This document shows, piece by piece, positions 27,834 through 36,245 of a DNA stretch of 64,000 bases. Below the pieces are notes generated by a model that saw nothing but the letters and a program-made list of their open reading frames with translations, was not told where the DNA came from and searched no databases. The position numbers and the translations under genes are program-made. The stretch is from Chitinophagaceae bacterium (GTDB lineage Bacteria > Bacteroidota > Bacteroidia > Chitinophagales > Chitinophagaceae). The stretch lies in contig JAIEMK010000011.1 in NCBI GenBank assembly GCA_019752295.1, forward strand, positions 83,817 to 147,816. The letters are read 5' to 3'. Numbering within the stretch: position 1 is the first letter of the stretch; every line of letters begins with the position of its first letter.

Positions 27834-29363
27834 TTACTGAATTGGTCCGCTATTACTTATAAAGGAAATGAATTTGCTATCTGGGCTCCAACTTGCTGTA
27901 TTAATAGTTCCTTGACCACCAAACAAAGTAGCAATCACTTTCGGACCTCCTCCATTAATAGGCATTAAACGTAACATAACTCTTTTATAAAAAGGATGGT
28001 CGCCGGGATCAATTGTATTCGGGAATGATATAAAGGCGATCCATTTATTATCGGGAGAAACATGTGCAAACCAATTATTATATTCATCAAAAGTTAATTG
28101 TGTTTGTTCGGTTCCATCCATTTTCATGCGCCATAACTGCATGTTTCCACTTTGAGTTGAATTATAATAAATATATTTCCCATCAGGAGAACATTCGGGC
28201 CCATCTGCCAATCCCTTTTGTAAAAAAGTTAATTGTACTTCTGGTCCACCATTAATAGACTTTTTATAAATATTAAATGAAGGATTCTTACTAATTCTTT
28301 GTGCGGTATATACTACTTCCTTATTATCGATAGTCCAACCATGTAAATAGCTAGGTGTACTATCCGTAATCATTTTAGCTGTACCACCTGTTAATGGTAG
28401 ATAATACACGGTACTTCCGCCTCCAGACATGCCATCGCGATGTGAAGAAATTCCTAAGAGTTTTTTATCATAAGAAATGACATGATCATTATTATTCCTG
28501 ATGGCACCAATTGTTTGTAACAATTTAGGTTCTCCTCCTTGAAGAGGAATTGTAAAAATATTTCCTCCTTTATTAACCAATATTGAATTCCCATCGGGCA
28601 TCCAATTTGGAGCTTCGATCCTACCCTTATCTTCATAGATTACCTTTCTTTTACCATCAAAAATATTGAGTATTTCTAATTTACTTCCTAAAACCCCATC
28701 CTTATAACCGTTGTGTGTATCAGGAACAGTTTGTTCAATGCGTACATTCCAGAGTTGAGCTTCTTCCATAATATTTGGATTATGACTACAAATAAATATT
28801 CCTGCTAAAACATCATTAGGTAAATCAATAGCATCTGTTCTACCAACTTCTTGTAAAGGTTCTCCCATATGGGCTACACGCATAATAAATTCTTTCCCCA
28901 CTCTTTCTAATTGAATAATTTCAATAGCAGATTTCTTTGTGAAAATTTCATCTTGAGGATCTCTCATAAAAGCGCCACGCATTCTTCTCCACTGTAATGT
29001 TGTAAGACCATCACCATGAACAGTGGCAGTCATATGAGCTGCATCATCACTTTCGCTAGCTCTAATCATCCATCCAATTTTACGGTGGGGATCGGCTCCT
29101 TTATTTATGAATTTAAAATTGGCAGTTAATATAAAATCTCCTTTTAATTTATTGTAAGCATAATGAAATTCATCGTGACCAAACCATAAATTATAGCCGG
29201 CTCCTTTTATAATATAGCTCTGATCTTCCCTATTATATGTAATATCCCCTGTTATTATCGGTTTACCAATATCTTGATGCGTGTTAAAAATGCCCACAGG
29301 GTTTTGACCATTGCAAATGAAAGAAACTAGAAGGACATAAATAGATAGAATGGTGATTTTCAT
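27834..29363 (-). CDS. Secreted DUF1349-like plus PD40 (TolB-type) propeller protein
   Basis: 509 residues with a signal peptide (about 1-19). The N-terminal half (about 25-205) is a DUF1349-like/concanavalin-type beta domain (YNLWFGHDEFHYAYNKLKGD, GWMIRASESDDAAHMT). The C-terminal half (about 230-505) has PD40 propeller repeats (CSPDGKYIYYNS, VSPDNKWIAFIS, WSPDSKFISFIS). Such proteins are often labelled TolB-like but are not the Tol-Pal component. Probably periplasmic or surface-exposed and binding rather than catalytic. It is on the same strand as the NIPSNAP gene upstream (88 bp) and the S9 remnant downstream. Confidence 0.8.
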   Translation of the reverse strand: MKITILSIYVLLVSFICNGQNPVGIFNTHQDIGKPIITGDITYNREDQSYIIKGAGYNLWFGHDEFHYAYNKLKGDFILTANFKFINKGADPHRKIGWMIRASESDDAAHMTATVHGDGLTTLQWRRMRGAFMRDPQDEIFTKKSAIEIIQLERVGKEFIMRVAHMGEPLQEVGRTDAIDLPNDVLAGIFICSHNPNIMEEAQLWNVRIEQTVPDTHNGYKDGVLGSKLEILNIFDGKRKVIYEDKGRIEAPNWMPDGNSILVNKGGNIFTIPLQGGEPKLLQTIGAIRNNNDHVISYDKKLLGISSHRDGMSGGGSTVYYLPLTGGTAKMITDSTPSYLHGWTIDNKEVVYTAQRISKNPSFNIYKKSINGGPEVQLTFLQKGLADGPECSPDGKYIYYNSTQSGNMQLWRMKMDGTEQTQLTFDEYNNWFAHVSPDNKWIAFISFPNTIDPGDHPFYKRVMLRLMPINGGGPKVIATLFGGQGTINTASWSPDSKFISFISNSGPIQ

Positions 29364-29451
29364 TTTAAATTATTTAATGTTTCATTAAATGTATTTTCAA
29401 CACACTAAGTGGAGATTAATGATTTGATCCCTGTGGTATGTATTTCACTGC

Positions 29452-30222
29452 TTAAAAATCCGCATAGTCTCTAGCTTTCATTAAAATTATATCACTAACT
29501 GATATAGTTTTTTTGTATTCAGACATACTGAAAATCTTAGGTGTAACAGGATCAGCTCCAAAAGCTTTCCAATGCGCATCCCTATCATTCATATTATTGA
29601 AACTGGTCATGTAAATTAAATTCGGCATTCTTGCACCAGCAATAACTTTTGAATAAAAAATAGCATTGAAATGGTTTCTAGTAAAAATTCCAATTTCATC
29701 TCCTTCATTAAACATATGCACCTTTCTAAGGTGTAGATTTTCGGTTGCGCTTTCGTAACTTCTATATTCATAAATGCGATCAGGGGATTTAATTAAATCA
29801 GATTTCTTTTGATATTCTGGTACATTTTTAAAAGATTTCGTAATTATTCTCACCATTCTATTATAAGGCAAGCTACTGTCTTCCATTTCCAAATGAATTA
29901 ATGCATCATTACTCATCGGATCAAGCTTTTCAATATTTTGATCTAGTTTGTCGATCTGACCAATATTTTTCAATGGTACCCAAACATAAAGCGTTTTATC
30001 TACAGCAGTATCATTAGAGATTGGAGCGAAAACGCCAACTTTTTTTATACCACTATTATGTAAAAAAGGTAAATAAGTATTTTTAAGATAGTTATCAATA
30101 TTATCAACTTGCTTTTGATTACTGCAATGATAAATTTGAATTAAATAATAGTCTCTGTTAGTAGATGCATAAATATTAGCAGACAAACAGAACAAAGCAG
30201 CAATGGCAATAAATTTTTTCAT
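29452..30222 (-). CDS. NIPSNAP family protein, exported
   Basis: 256 residues. Signal peptide about 1-19 (ending NIYAS), then two ferredoxin-like NIPSNAP repeats; the second is clearest (IYEYRSYESATENLHLRKVHMF to IYMTSFNNMNDRDAHWKAF). The family's biochemical role is poorly known. First gene of the minus-strand group in the island; the promoter should lie in 30223-30330. Family assignment is good, function unknown. Confidence 0.85.
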   Translation of the reverse strand: MKKFIAIAALFCLSANIYASTNRDYYLIQIYHCSNQKQVDNIDNYLKNTYLPFLHNSGIKKVGVFAPISNDTAVDKTLYVWVPLKNIGQIDKLDQNIEKLDPMSNDALIHLEMEDSSLPYNRMVRIITKSFKNVPEYQKKSDLIKSPDRIYEYRSYESATENLHLRKVHMFNEGDEIGIFTRNHFNAIFYSKVIAGARMPNLIYMTSFNNMNDRDAHWKAFGADPVTPKIFSMSEYKKTISVSDIILMKARDYADF

Positions 30223-30328
30223 ATGTTTTTAATTAATGGATTGTGAAAATAAAGTATTTCTACTTGATTGTATTTTATTGCAATGGGTTAAGCTGTAAAA
30301 AACGACCTTAATGCAGATTTATATAGGC

Positions 30329-30356
30329 AAAAAAAAAGGCACTAAGTGATTAGTGC
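30329..30356 (-). terminator. Rho-independent terminator, downstream of the ammonia-lyase gene
   Basis: Perfect stem GCACTAA/TTAGTGC, 4-nt loop, followed on the minus strand by nine T. It is 160 bp past the ammonia-lyase stop, so the transcript would include both island-edge repeats. Confidence 0.85.
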
Positions 30357-30430
30357 TCTCTCTAGTCGACTTGTCTACCCTCAGTTCGAACCAGATTATT
30401 ATACAAATATGGTGCGCACTGATCTGGAAT

Positions 30431-30469
30431 CTGTTGCTAACTGTATTGCAAAGACAAATTACGGCGAAA
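30431..30469 (+). repeat. 39-bp direct repeat, right copy
   Basis: 38/39 identical to 19633-19671. Its last 11 bp (TTACGGCGAAA) are also the first 11 bp of the 61-bp repeat that follows. Confidence 0.88.
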
Positions 30470-30519
30470 AATTAATACTTATTCAGTTGTAAAAGAAACA
30501 ATATTAAATATTTCTTTAC
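30459..30519 (+). repeat. 61-bp direct repeat, right copy
   Basis: Identical to 19413-19473. It ends exactly at the stop codon of the ammonia-lyase gene (30519-30521). Confidence 0.93.
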
Positions 30520-32015
30520 TAAATTATTTTATACCCATTCATAAAATCGATCGCTTTAACCATATCGTCGTGTAATAAACGATCAATCTCATTAAAAGTT
30601 ACTACTTTCCGAAAGCCTTCCATTAAAGCTTCTACCTGTGTGGAGCTTTTCAGCGGTCTGCGAAAATCCAGCGCCTGTGCGGCACTCATCAGTTCGATAG
30701 CCAGTATTTTTTCTACATTCTTAATGACTCTTAAACATTTAGTTGCTCCATTTGCTCCCATACTTACATGGTCTTCCTGATTATTTGAGGAAGAAATACT
30801 ATCAACCGACGATGGAGTACTCAATTGTTTGTTTTCGCTTACAATACCAGCGGCAGTATACTGAGGAATCATAAATCCGGAGTTTAATCCCGGGTTCTTT
30901 ACCAGAAACAAGGGTAATCCCCTTTGTCCGCTAATTAATTGATAGGTTCTTCTTTCAGAAATATTTCCCAATTCGCTCATCGCAATCGACAAATAGTCTA
31001 AAACCAATGCCAGGGGTTGACCATGAAAATTACCGCCACTGACAATTAAATCATCTTCAGGAAAAATATTAGGATTATCTGTTACTGAGTTTACTTCACG
31101 CATAAATACATTCAACACATGCTCAAAAGCACCTTTGGTAGCGCCATGAACCTGTGGTATACACCTGAATGAATAAGGATCCTGAACTTGTTTTTTGGGG
31201 CTTGCTGATATTTCGCTATTTGCTAAATAATTTCTAAGCGCTGTGGCAGTATCTACCTGACCTTTATGTGCCCTAATGGAATGGATATGCGGATCTAGGG
31301 GCTCTTTGATGCAATCAAACGCATCGAACGACATGGCACTGATTAAATCGGCCATTGCGATCAGGTGTTCTGCTTTTTTTAAACAATACAAGCCATAAGC
31401 GCTCATGAATTGGGTTCCATTAATCAAAGCCAAGCCTTCTTTGCTTTGTAGTTGAATGGGTTGCCAGTTGAATTTCTTTAAAACTGTTTCAGACATTAAT
31501 TTTTCGCCCCGATGCATTACTTCGCCAAGCCCGATTAAAGGCAAACTTAAATGACTCAACGGCGCCAGATCACCTGATGCACCCAACGATCCTTGTGTAT
31601 AGATAACAGGCAGCACATCATTGTTAAACATGTCGATCAAACGCTTAACCGTATCAATTTGCACACCACTATTGCCATAACTCAAAGATTTTACTTTGAG
31701 CATTAACATGAGTTTTACAATATCTGCCGGAACTTCTTCTCCCAAGCCACAGGCATGTGAAACCAAAAGGTTATACTGTAATTGTTCAATTGAGTCAGCG
31801 TCAATTTGTACGTTTTGCAAAAAGCCAAAACCAGTGTTGATACCATAAAATAAATTCTTACCATCTTGCATCTTACTGTCGAGATAGGTTCTGCATGCCA
31901 CTATCCGTTCATGTGCATCGAAGCTGATAGAAAGTTGCTGATCAAAATCTAATAAATGTTTGATTTGTTCGAAATACAACCAATTCCTGTCTAGCGGAAG
32001 ATAATTATAACTCAT
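30519..32015 (-). CDS. hutH: Histidine/aromatic amino acid ammonia-lyase
   Basis: 498 residues, full length. The MIO cofactor-forming Ala-Ser-Gly is in GSLGASGDLAPLSH (near residue 146), and YGINTGFG and QEDHVSMGANGA are present. The substrate-selectivity position reads LVSHACG; a Ser-His pair here is typical of histidine rather than tyrosine or phenylalanine lyases. It would deaminate L-histidine to urocanate. No hutU, hutI or hutG is nearby, so it is an orphan in this window and could serve a different pathway. Probable minus-strand terminator at 30329-30356. Confidence 0.88.
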   Translation of the reverse strand: MSYNYLPLDRNWLYFEQIKHLLDFDQQLSISFDAHERIVACRTYLDSKMQDGKNLFYGINTGFGFLQNVQIDADSIEQLQYNLLVSHACGLGEEVPADIVKLMLMLKVKSLSYGNSGVQIDTVKRLIDMFNNDVLPVIYTQGSLGASGDLAPLSHLSLPLIGLGEVMHRGEKLMSETVLKKFNWQPIQLQSKEGLALINGTQFMSAYGLYCLKKAEHLIAMADLISAMSFDAFDCIKEPLDPHIHSIRAHKGQVDTATALRNYLANSEISASPKKQVQDPYSFRCIPQVHGATKGAFEHVLNVFMREVNSVTDNPNIFPEDDLIVSGGNFHGQPLALVLDYLSIAMSELGNISERRTYQLISGQRGLPLFLVKNPGLNSGFMIPQYTAAGIVSENKQLSTPSSVDSISSSNNQEDHVSMGANGATKCLRVIKNVEKILAIELMSAAQALDFRRPLKSSTQVEALMEGFRKVVTFNEIDRLLHDDMVKAIDFMNGYKII

Positions 32016-32112
32016 AGGGCAATTGATTAAAAAATACAGTTTACTTTGAAAACACAGTCACCAGATTGCGAATGTCGATATTTATTAAATGCAATTAAAA
32101 ATAAAGGAACAT

Positions 32113-33372
32113 TTATTTAGCCATCTCGTTCTCAAAAATATTCCAGAATTTTTTTACGCGGGCTGTCCAAGAATTTTGTAATGCCAGTTCTAGTCGTTCC
32201 TGAATTTTTTGCGATGAATTCTCGTGCAATGCCAGATCGATTGCGTCAAGAAATTCATCGTGCGTATCTCTTATATATGCCACTTTTTCAAAGGATCTCA
32301 CATCTTCTGAGAAGCTGATTGAAATGATGGGTTTACCCGCTGATAAATGTTCGTTGATCTTCAGCGGATATACGCTTTTGGTAGTAATGCATTTTAAAAA
32401 CGGGATAATGGTACAGTCGAAATACTGCAGGTAATTTGGAATCTCTGAAATTTTCTTAGGGCCTGTAAAAACGATATTGCTCAATTTATCTAATCCAAGT
32501 CTGATATGTTCTTTCGTTTGAATGGGGCCTACCAGAACAATTGTTTTATCGGGATTTCGTGAAGCTATTTTTTTTAACAACTCAAAGTCCATTCTGAATT
32601 CAATACTTCCGGTATATCCTATAATGGGAGTATTGATCGATTGAAGTTCTACAGGTTTGCGAAGTTTTTCTCTACTAGCTTTGCCAAAGAGTTCGTTGTC
32701 GGCAGCATTCGGAAGATAAAATACTTTTGAAGAAATTGCAGACTTTAGTTTAACCAATTCCGAAGACGTACATAGCGTGTAATCGAAGTTTGCGATACAG
32801 TAATCTTCCATAAATAACCCGTGCTTTTGTGAATAGGGCACTTCCGAAAAATTGTCGAGGCAATAATAAATCGATTTTACAGGTTTAAGTTTTTTGGGGA
32901 GGTCATTTAAAAAAAATGGGTCTGAGAAATTAATAAAGATGAAATCTTTGATCCCATATTTTTTGATGCATTTTTTTATTGCCCTGGTAACGATCATATC
33001 ATTTACTGTCAACAAACTATTATACACAAATCCCCGGGGTAAAAAATTAATGGGCAAGGTTAAGGGTGTAGTAATTACAGTTAGGTCTCCGGAGAATCCA
33101 TGATGTTTTGAAAAAAGATTTTTACCGAATGCCAAAGCCCGCTTATAACTTGCCGGCTTATGATCCATAGCAGATCCCATAAAGTCCTTCCACGAATAAG
33201 GATGATCAATCAGGAATACTCTATTTTTTTTTGCAAATTCTTTGGCCAAAAACAATCCTGTAGAAGCTACGAATGAGTCAGATCTGGAAAGCGACAAACA
33301 AATGATATCTATCGAGGAGTGGTCTTTCGCGTCAAAATCAGATACAATATCCGATTGGTTAAGTGAATCCAA
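32113..33372 (-). CDS. Glycosyltransferase, GT4-like (GT-B fold)
   Basis: 419 residues without a signal peptide. The N-terminal half is a Rossmann-like acceptor domain (IDIICLSLSRSDSF, FIFINFSDPF). The C-terminal half has the GT4-like donor pattern: PIIGYTGSIEFRMDFELLKKIA, IVLVGPIQ, then FDCTIIPFL and YPLKINEHLSAGKPIISI. It resembles TuaH-like enzymes of surface polysaccharide synthesis. It is followed by a GT2 gene upstream on the same strand (74 bp), so the two may act on one glycan. The sugar donor is unknown. Confidence 0.82.
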   Translation of the reverse strand: MDSLNQSDIVSDFDAKDHSSIDIICLSLSRSDSFVASTGLFLAKEFAKKNRVFLIDHPYSWKDFMGSAMDHKPASYKRALAFGKNLFSKHHGFSGDLTVITTPLTLPINFLPRGFVYNSLLTVNDMIVTRAIKKCIKKYGIKDFIFINFSDPFFLNDLPKKLKPVKSIYYCLDNFSEVPYSQKHGLFMEDYCIANFDYTLCTSSELVKLKSAISSKVFYLPNAADNELFGKASREKLRKPVELQSINTPIIGYTGSIEFRMDFELLKKIASRNPDKTIVLVGPIQTKEHIRLGLDKLSNIVFTGPKKISEIPNYLQYFDCTIIPFLKCITTKSVYPLKINEHLSAGKPIISISFSEDVRSFEKVAYIRDTHDEFLDAIDLALHENSSQKIQERLELALQNSWTARVKKFWNIFENEMAK

Positions 33373-33446
33373 AATGACTTCGTATTAATTGTATTTAAAA
33401 TGTAAATGTAATCAATCTGCACAACTCATTGTGCTTTTAAGAACAA

Positions 33447-34214
33447 TCATCTAAATAAATAGTCCATATTGAATTTCAAAAACCGATAGGTTTCACGAAT
33501 CAGAAAAACAAAATAATTATTACTTTCCCTAAGCCAATTTCTTTTAAAAGTACTAGGTTCTGCCACCGTATTCTCCTGACTAAACACTTCTTTAAATGCA
33601 TCATAATACATAGCTTTCCCCTTTTTCTGCAGAAACTTCATCATCATTTTATATTCTCCTACTTCTACATTTGCGCCTTCCAGATAGGGGCCGAATTTTT
33701 CTTTGAAATTATTTCTTTGCAAATGCGGATGATCACTGTAATAGTAGAATTTATTGTACCCCCAATACCAAATTTTAAATTTCATTTCAGAGAAACCATC
33801 ACGGTAAGGTTTAAGATAAGGGTATTTAAAGTAAGCATAGAAGCGAACCATATCCATATCAGATCGCTCCTTAACGATCTCTACAGCATTTTTGAATACC
33901 AACGGGAAGGAAGGAAGTGGAATAAAATCTTCCTGCACATACAAGGTAAAGGGAGTTTGAATTGCGTCCAGTCCTTTGTTGATATTATTACCCAGCCCTT
34001 TGTTTACAGGCGCAGTTACTACCTCAAAATCATATGTTTTCTGCAAATTGCTCATATAAGCAAGATGCTCTTCTTTACTAGCATCATCGCTCACAATAAT
34101 CTTCTCAAACGAACAATTCAATGCGGCAAAACCCTTCAGCAATCGCTCTAAGGATTTGCTGCGATTATAGTGGGTAATCAACAAGGTCACGCCTTCAAAA
34201 TGGTAATCCAGCAT
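33447..34214 (-). CDS. Glycosyltransferase family 2 (GT-A fold)
   Basis: 255 residues. The N-terminus is VTLLITHYNRSKSLERLL, followed by IIVSDDAS (donor-binding acidic pair) and LYVQEDFIPLP in the DXD region. No membrane segments. It probably adds a sugar to a cell-surface glycan together with the GT4-like neighbour. The donor and acceptor cannot be read from the sequence. The ATG at 34214 places the first beta strand as expected for the family. Confidence 0.85.
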   Translation of the reverse strand: MLDYHFEGVTLLITHYNRSKSLERLLKGFAALNCSFEKIIVSDDASKEEHLAYMSNLQKTYDFEVVTAPVNKGLGNNINKGLDAIQTPFTLYVQEDFIPLPSFPLVFKNAVEIVKERSDMDMVRFYAYFKYPYLKPYRDGFSEMKFKIWYWGYNKFYYYSDHPHLQRNNFKEKFGPYLEGANVEVGEYKMMMKFLQKKGKAMYYDAFKEVFSQENTVAEPSTFKRNWLRESNNYFVFLIRETYRFLKFNMDYLFR

Positions 34215-34426
34215 ATTGCTTATTTAAATTTTAATCAGCCATATTACTTAATAAAATAAATCCCAACTAAATTATCTAAGCCAATCGTATGATTATACCC
34301 TTTCTTCTAAATATTTTATTTAACCGATCGCTACTTCGCAGAAACGAAAAAATGGAAACTTAATTGCCCAAGCTGTTCAATGATACAGAAAATCCAATAT
34401 TTACATTTTACTTTTCATCACAATAG

Positions 34427-34458
34427 GCAGTCATATATCACAAACTGCATATGACTGC
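34427..34458. repeat. Hairpin-forming inverted repeat
   Basis: Arms GCAGTCATAT (34427-34436) and ATATGACTGC (34449-34458), perfect, 12-nt loop, no T-run on either side. Role unknown; a binding site or a structured RNA is possible. Confidence 0.6.
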
Positions 34459-34566
34459 TCAATTCTACTTGCCTTTCAGTAGTTTTTATATTGTCGGGTT
34501 TGCAACCATCGGCTTTGTAATATATTCCAACAAGCAACAAAATAGTTATCAAAATAATTCGAAATT

Positions 34567-34584
34567 GGTAACAAATATGTTACC
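34567..34584 (+). promoter_or_regulatory. Candidate hicAB operator
   Basis: GGTAAC-N6-GTTACC, a perfect 6-bp inverted repeat 22 bp before the hicA ATG. A second small inverted repeat CTTGC/GCAAG follows immediately. HicB-type antitoxins with a DNA-binding C-terminus normally autoregulate from such sites. Confidence 0.55.
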
Positions 34585-34606
34585 TTGCATTGGCAAGCTA
34601 TAAAAC

Positions 34607-34792
34607 ATGAACTCAAAACAAGTTCTTCTCCTTCTAAAAAAAGATGGTTGGGAAATGAAGGAACAAAAGGGCTCACATGGCCAGTTCGTTCATCCAACAA
34701 AAAAGGGAAAAGTAACTGTACCAATTCATGGCAAGGATGAAATTCCTCCAAAAACATTAAACTCAATTTTTAAGCAAGCTGGGTTGAAATAG
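34607..34792 (+). CDS. hicA: HicA family mRNA interferase toxin
   Basis: 61 residues, typical HicA size. Starts MNSKQVLLLLKKDGWEM, with the conserved Gly-Ser-His in KGSHGQFVHP (His is the predicted catalytic residue) and the family end PPKTLNSIFKQAGL. A double-stranded RNA-binding-like fold that cleaves mRNA, neutralised by the HicB encoded 33 bp downstream. Toxin-first order is usual for the family. Confidence 0.92.
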   Translation: MNSKQVLLLLKKDGWEMKEQKGSHGQFVHPTKKGKVTVPIHGKDEIPPKTLNSIFKQAGLK

Positions 34793-34825
34793 CTCATTGC
34801 TTTATTCATAAAACTTTAAACTAAA

Positions 34826-35245
34826 ATGCAAAACAAAATCGCACTCGTAATCGAAAGCTCTTCGGCTAACTCCATCTTTGGGAGGGTCAGTTATGAGGAT
34901 AACTTAATTGTTGATTCAGCTCCAAACTTGGAAGCTCTGGCAAAAAAAATGAAAAAACTTTTAAAAGATTTTCACCACTTAAAACCAGAATCAATCGAAT
35001 TTGAAATACAGTACGACATTACCGGGCTATTCGATTCAAAGAATTATTTAAATGCCACTGCCGTAGCCGAAAAAGCTGGTATAAGTAAGGGCATGATGAG
35101 ACAATATACATCCGGTAAAAAATACCTATCGCATGAAAGAGCTATTTTGATTCAAAAAACGATACATGATTTAGGTAAGGATTTGCAACAAACTAAACTT
35201 GCAATACCCATCAGAAAACGAGAATTACAAGCCATGTTAATGTAA
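34826..35245 (+). CDS. hicB: HicB family antitoxin
   Basis: 139 residues. N-terminal partial RNase H-like HicB domain (about 1-70, ending PESIEFEIQYDI) that binds HicA, and a C-terminal helix-turn-helix (about 75-120, NATAVAEKAGISKGMMRQY) for autoregulation at the operator upstream. The long form with a DNA-binding domain fits repression of the hicAB promoter. It lies next to tRNA-Arg and a tRNA fragment, a common landing area for mobile DNA. Confidence 0.88.
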   Translation: MQNKIALVIESSSANSIFGRVSYEDNLIVDSAPNLEALAKKMKKLLKDFHHLKPESIEFEIQYDITGLFDSKNYLNATAVAEKAGISKGMMRQYTSGKKYLSHERAILIQKTIHDLGKDLQQTKLAIPIRKRELQAMLM

Positions 35246-35282
35246 AACCCCCGATTTCTCGAGGGTTTCATTTGCATCTCTG

Positions 35283-35356
<74 letters not shown>

Positions 35357-35403
35357 GAAATATGTTCCTCAACTTTCATGACCTTCCCGATTTAGATCGG
35401 GAT

Positions 35404-35429
35404 GCTCTATCCAACTGAGCTACCGAACC
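35404..35429 (-). repeat. Partial tRNA-Arg duplicate (5' 26 nt)
   Basis: Exact repeat of the first 26 nt of the tRNA-Arg gene (minus-strand GGTTCGGTAGCTCAGTTGGA and the next six bases), 73 bp upstream of the intact gene's 5' end in tRNA sense. The rest of the tRNA is absent; between the two lies a hairpin CCCGAT/ATCGGG. Looks like a scar of a tRNA-targeted insertion or a tandem duplication. Confidence 0.85.
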
Positions 35430-35515
35430 AAAACAACCAATTCTTCAGGTGTTTTCTATCTGAAGGGCCGCAAAAATAAATTTTAATTAGTTTGCAGCCA
35501 AAACCATTTACAACA

Positions 35516-36196
35516 ATGTCGGTAAAAATTGAAGAAAGTTGGAAAGAACTGTTGAAAGAAAGCTTTGAAAAATCCTATTTTTTGCAGATTATTGAACACT
35601 TAAAAGCCGAAAAAGCAACGAATACCATCATTTATCCCCCAGGAAGCAAAATTTTTTATGCTTTTGAAAAAACACCTTTCACGAAAGTAAAACTGGTGAT
35701 TTTGGGGCAGGACCCCTATCACGGACCCGGGCAAGCACACGGATTAAGCTTTTCGGTACCTGCTGGCATTGCAATTCCACGGTCGCTACAAAACATCTTT
35801 AAAGAGCTACAATCCGATATCGGCCTGAAGATTCCCGTGAGCGGCGATCTTTCGCCCTGGGCAGAGCAAGGCGTACTTTTGTTAAATGCAAGCCTCACTG
35901 TTCGAGCCAATGAACCTGCAAGCCACGCTCAAATTGGATGGTTGCAGTTTACAGATCATGTGATCAGAAAATTGTCGGAAGAAAAACAGCACCTGGTTTT
36001 TTTATTGTGGGGGAAATTTGCGCAGGACAAACAAAATTTGATAGATTCTTCGAAACATTTAATACTTAAGGCTGCGCACCCTTCGCCATTCAGTGCTGAC
36101 AGGGGATTTTTTGGCTGCAAACATTTTAGTAAAGCAAATGAATATTTAATGCATCAAGGATTTGAACCAATTGACTGGAGTCTGGGCAACAGCTAA
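35516..36196 (+). CDS. ung: Uracil-DNA glycosylase, family 1
   Basis: 226 residues from the ATG at 35516 (MSVKIEESWKEL); an in-frame TTG upstream is less likely. Family-1 motifs are complete: catalytic GQDPYHGPGQAHGLSFSV, LLLNASLTVR, and HPSPFSADRGFFGCKHF with the second catalytic His. It removes uracil from DNA in base excision repair. The acyltransferase gene follows 49 bp downstream and may be co-transcribed. Confidence 0.96.
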   Translation: MSVKIEESWKELLKESFEKSYFLQIIEHLKAEKATNTIIYPPGSKIFYAFEKTPFTKVKLVILGQDPYHGPGQAHGLSFSVPAGIAIPRSLQNIFKELQSDIGLKIPVSGDLSPWAEQGVLLLNASLTVRANEPASHAQIGWLQFTDHVIRKLSEEKQHLVFLLWGKFAQDKQNLIDSSKHLILKAAHPSPFSADRGFFGCKHFSKANEYLMHQGFEPIDWSLGNS

Positions 36197-36245
36197 ACAG
36201 ATTCAAAGAAAATTAAGATATTGCACCCGTTTCATCATAAGCACC

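Larger units (their letters stand above)
30223..30518. other. Right edge of the island, gene-free
   Basis: 296 bp with no gene. From left to right it holds the presumed promoter of the NIPSNAP gene, a strong minus-strand terminator (30329-30356), about 75 bp of unexplained sequence, the 39-bp repeat (30431-30469) and most of the 61-bp repeat (30459-30519). The repeat ends on the first base of the ammonia-lyase stop codon. Confidence 0.7.
34215..34606. other. Intergenic region before hicAB
   Basis: 392 bp, AT-rich, with no convincing ORF. It contains a 10-bp perfect inverted repeat at 34427-34458 (GCAGTCATAT/ATATGACTGC) and, nearer hicA, the probable hicAB operator. Confidence 0.6.

Noticed and set aside
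27834..29363. TolB of the Tol-Pal system
   Set aside because: Only the generic PD40 repeats match; the N-terminal domain is DUF1349-like and no tol or pal gene is adjacent.
30370..30400. GTTCGAAC resembling a tRNA T-arm at the island edge
   Set aside because: The bases on either side do not pair as a T-stem, and no anticodon or acceptor arm could be built on either strand.
30519..32015. Tyrosine ammonia-lyase of a flexirubin or aryl polyene pathway
   Set aside because: The selectivity position reads Ser-His, typical of histidine lyases, and no polyene genes are nearby.
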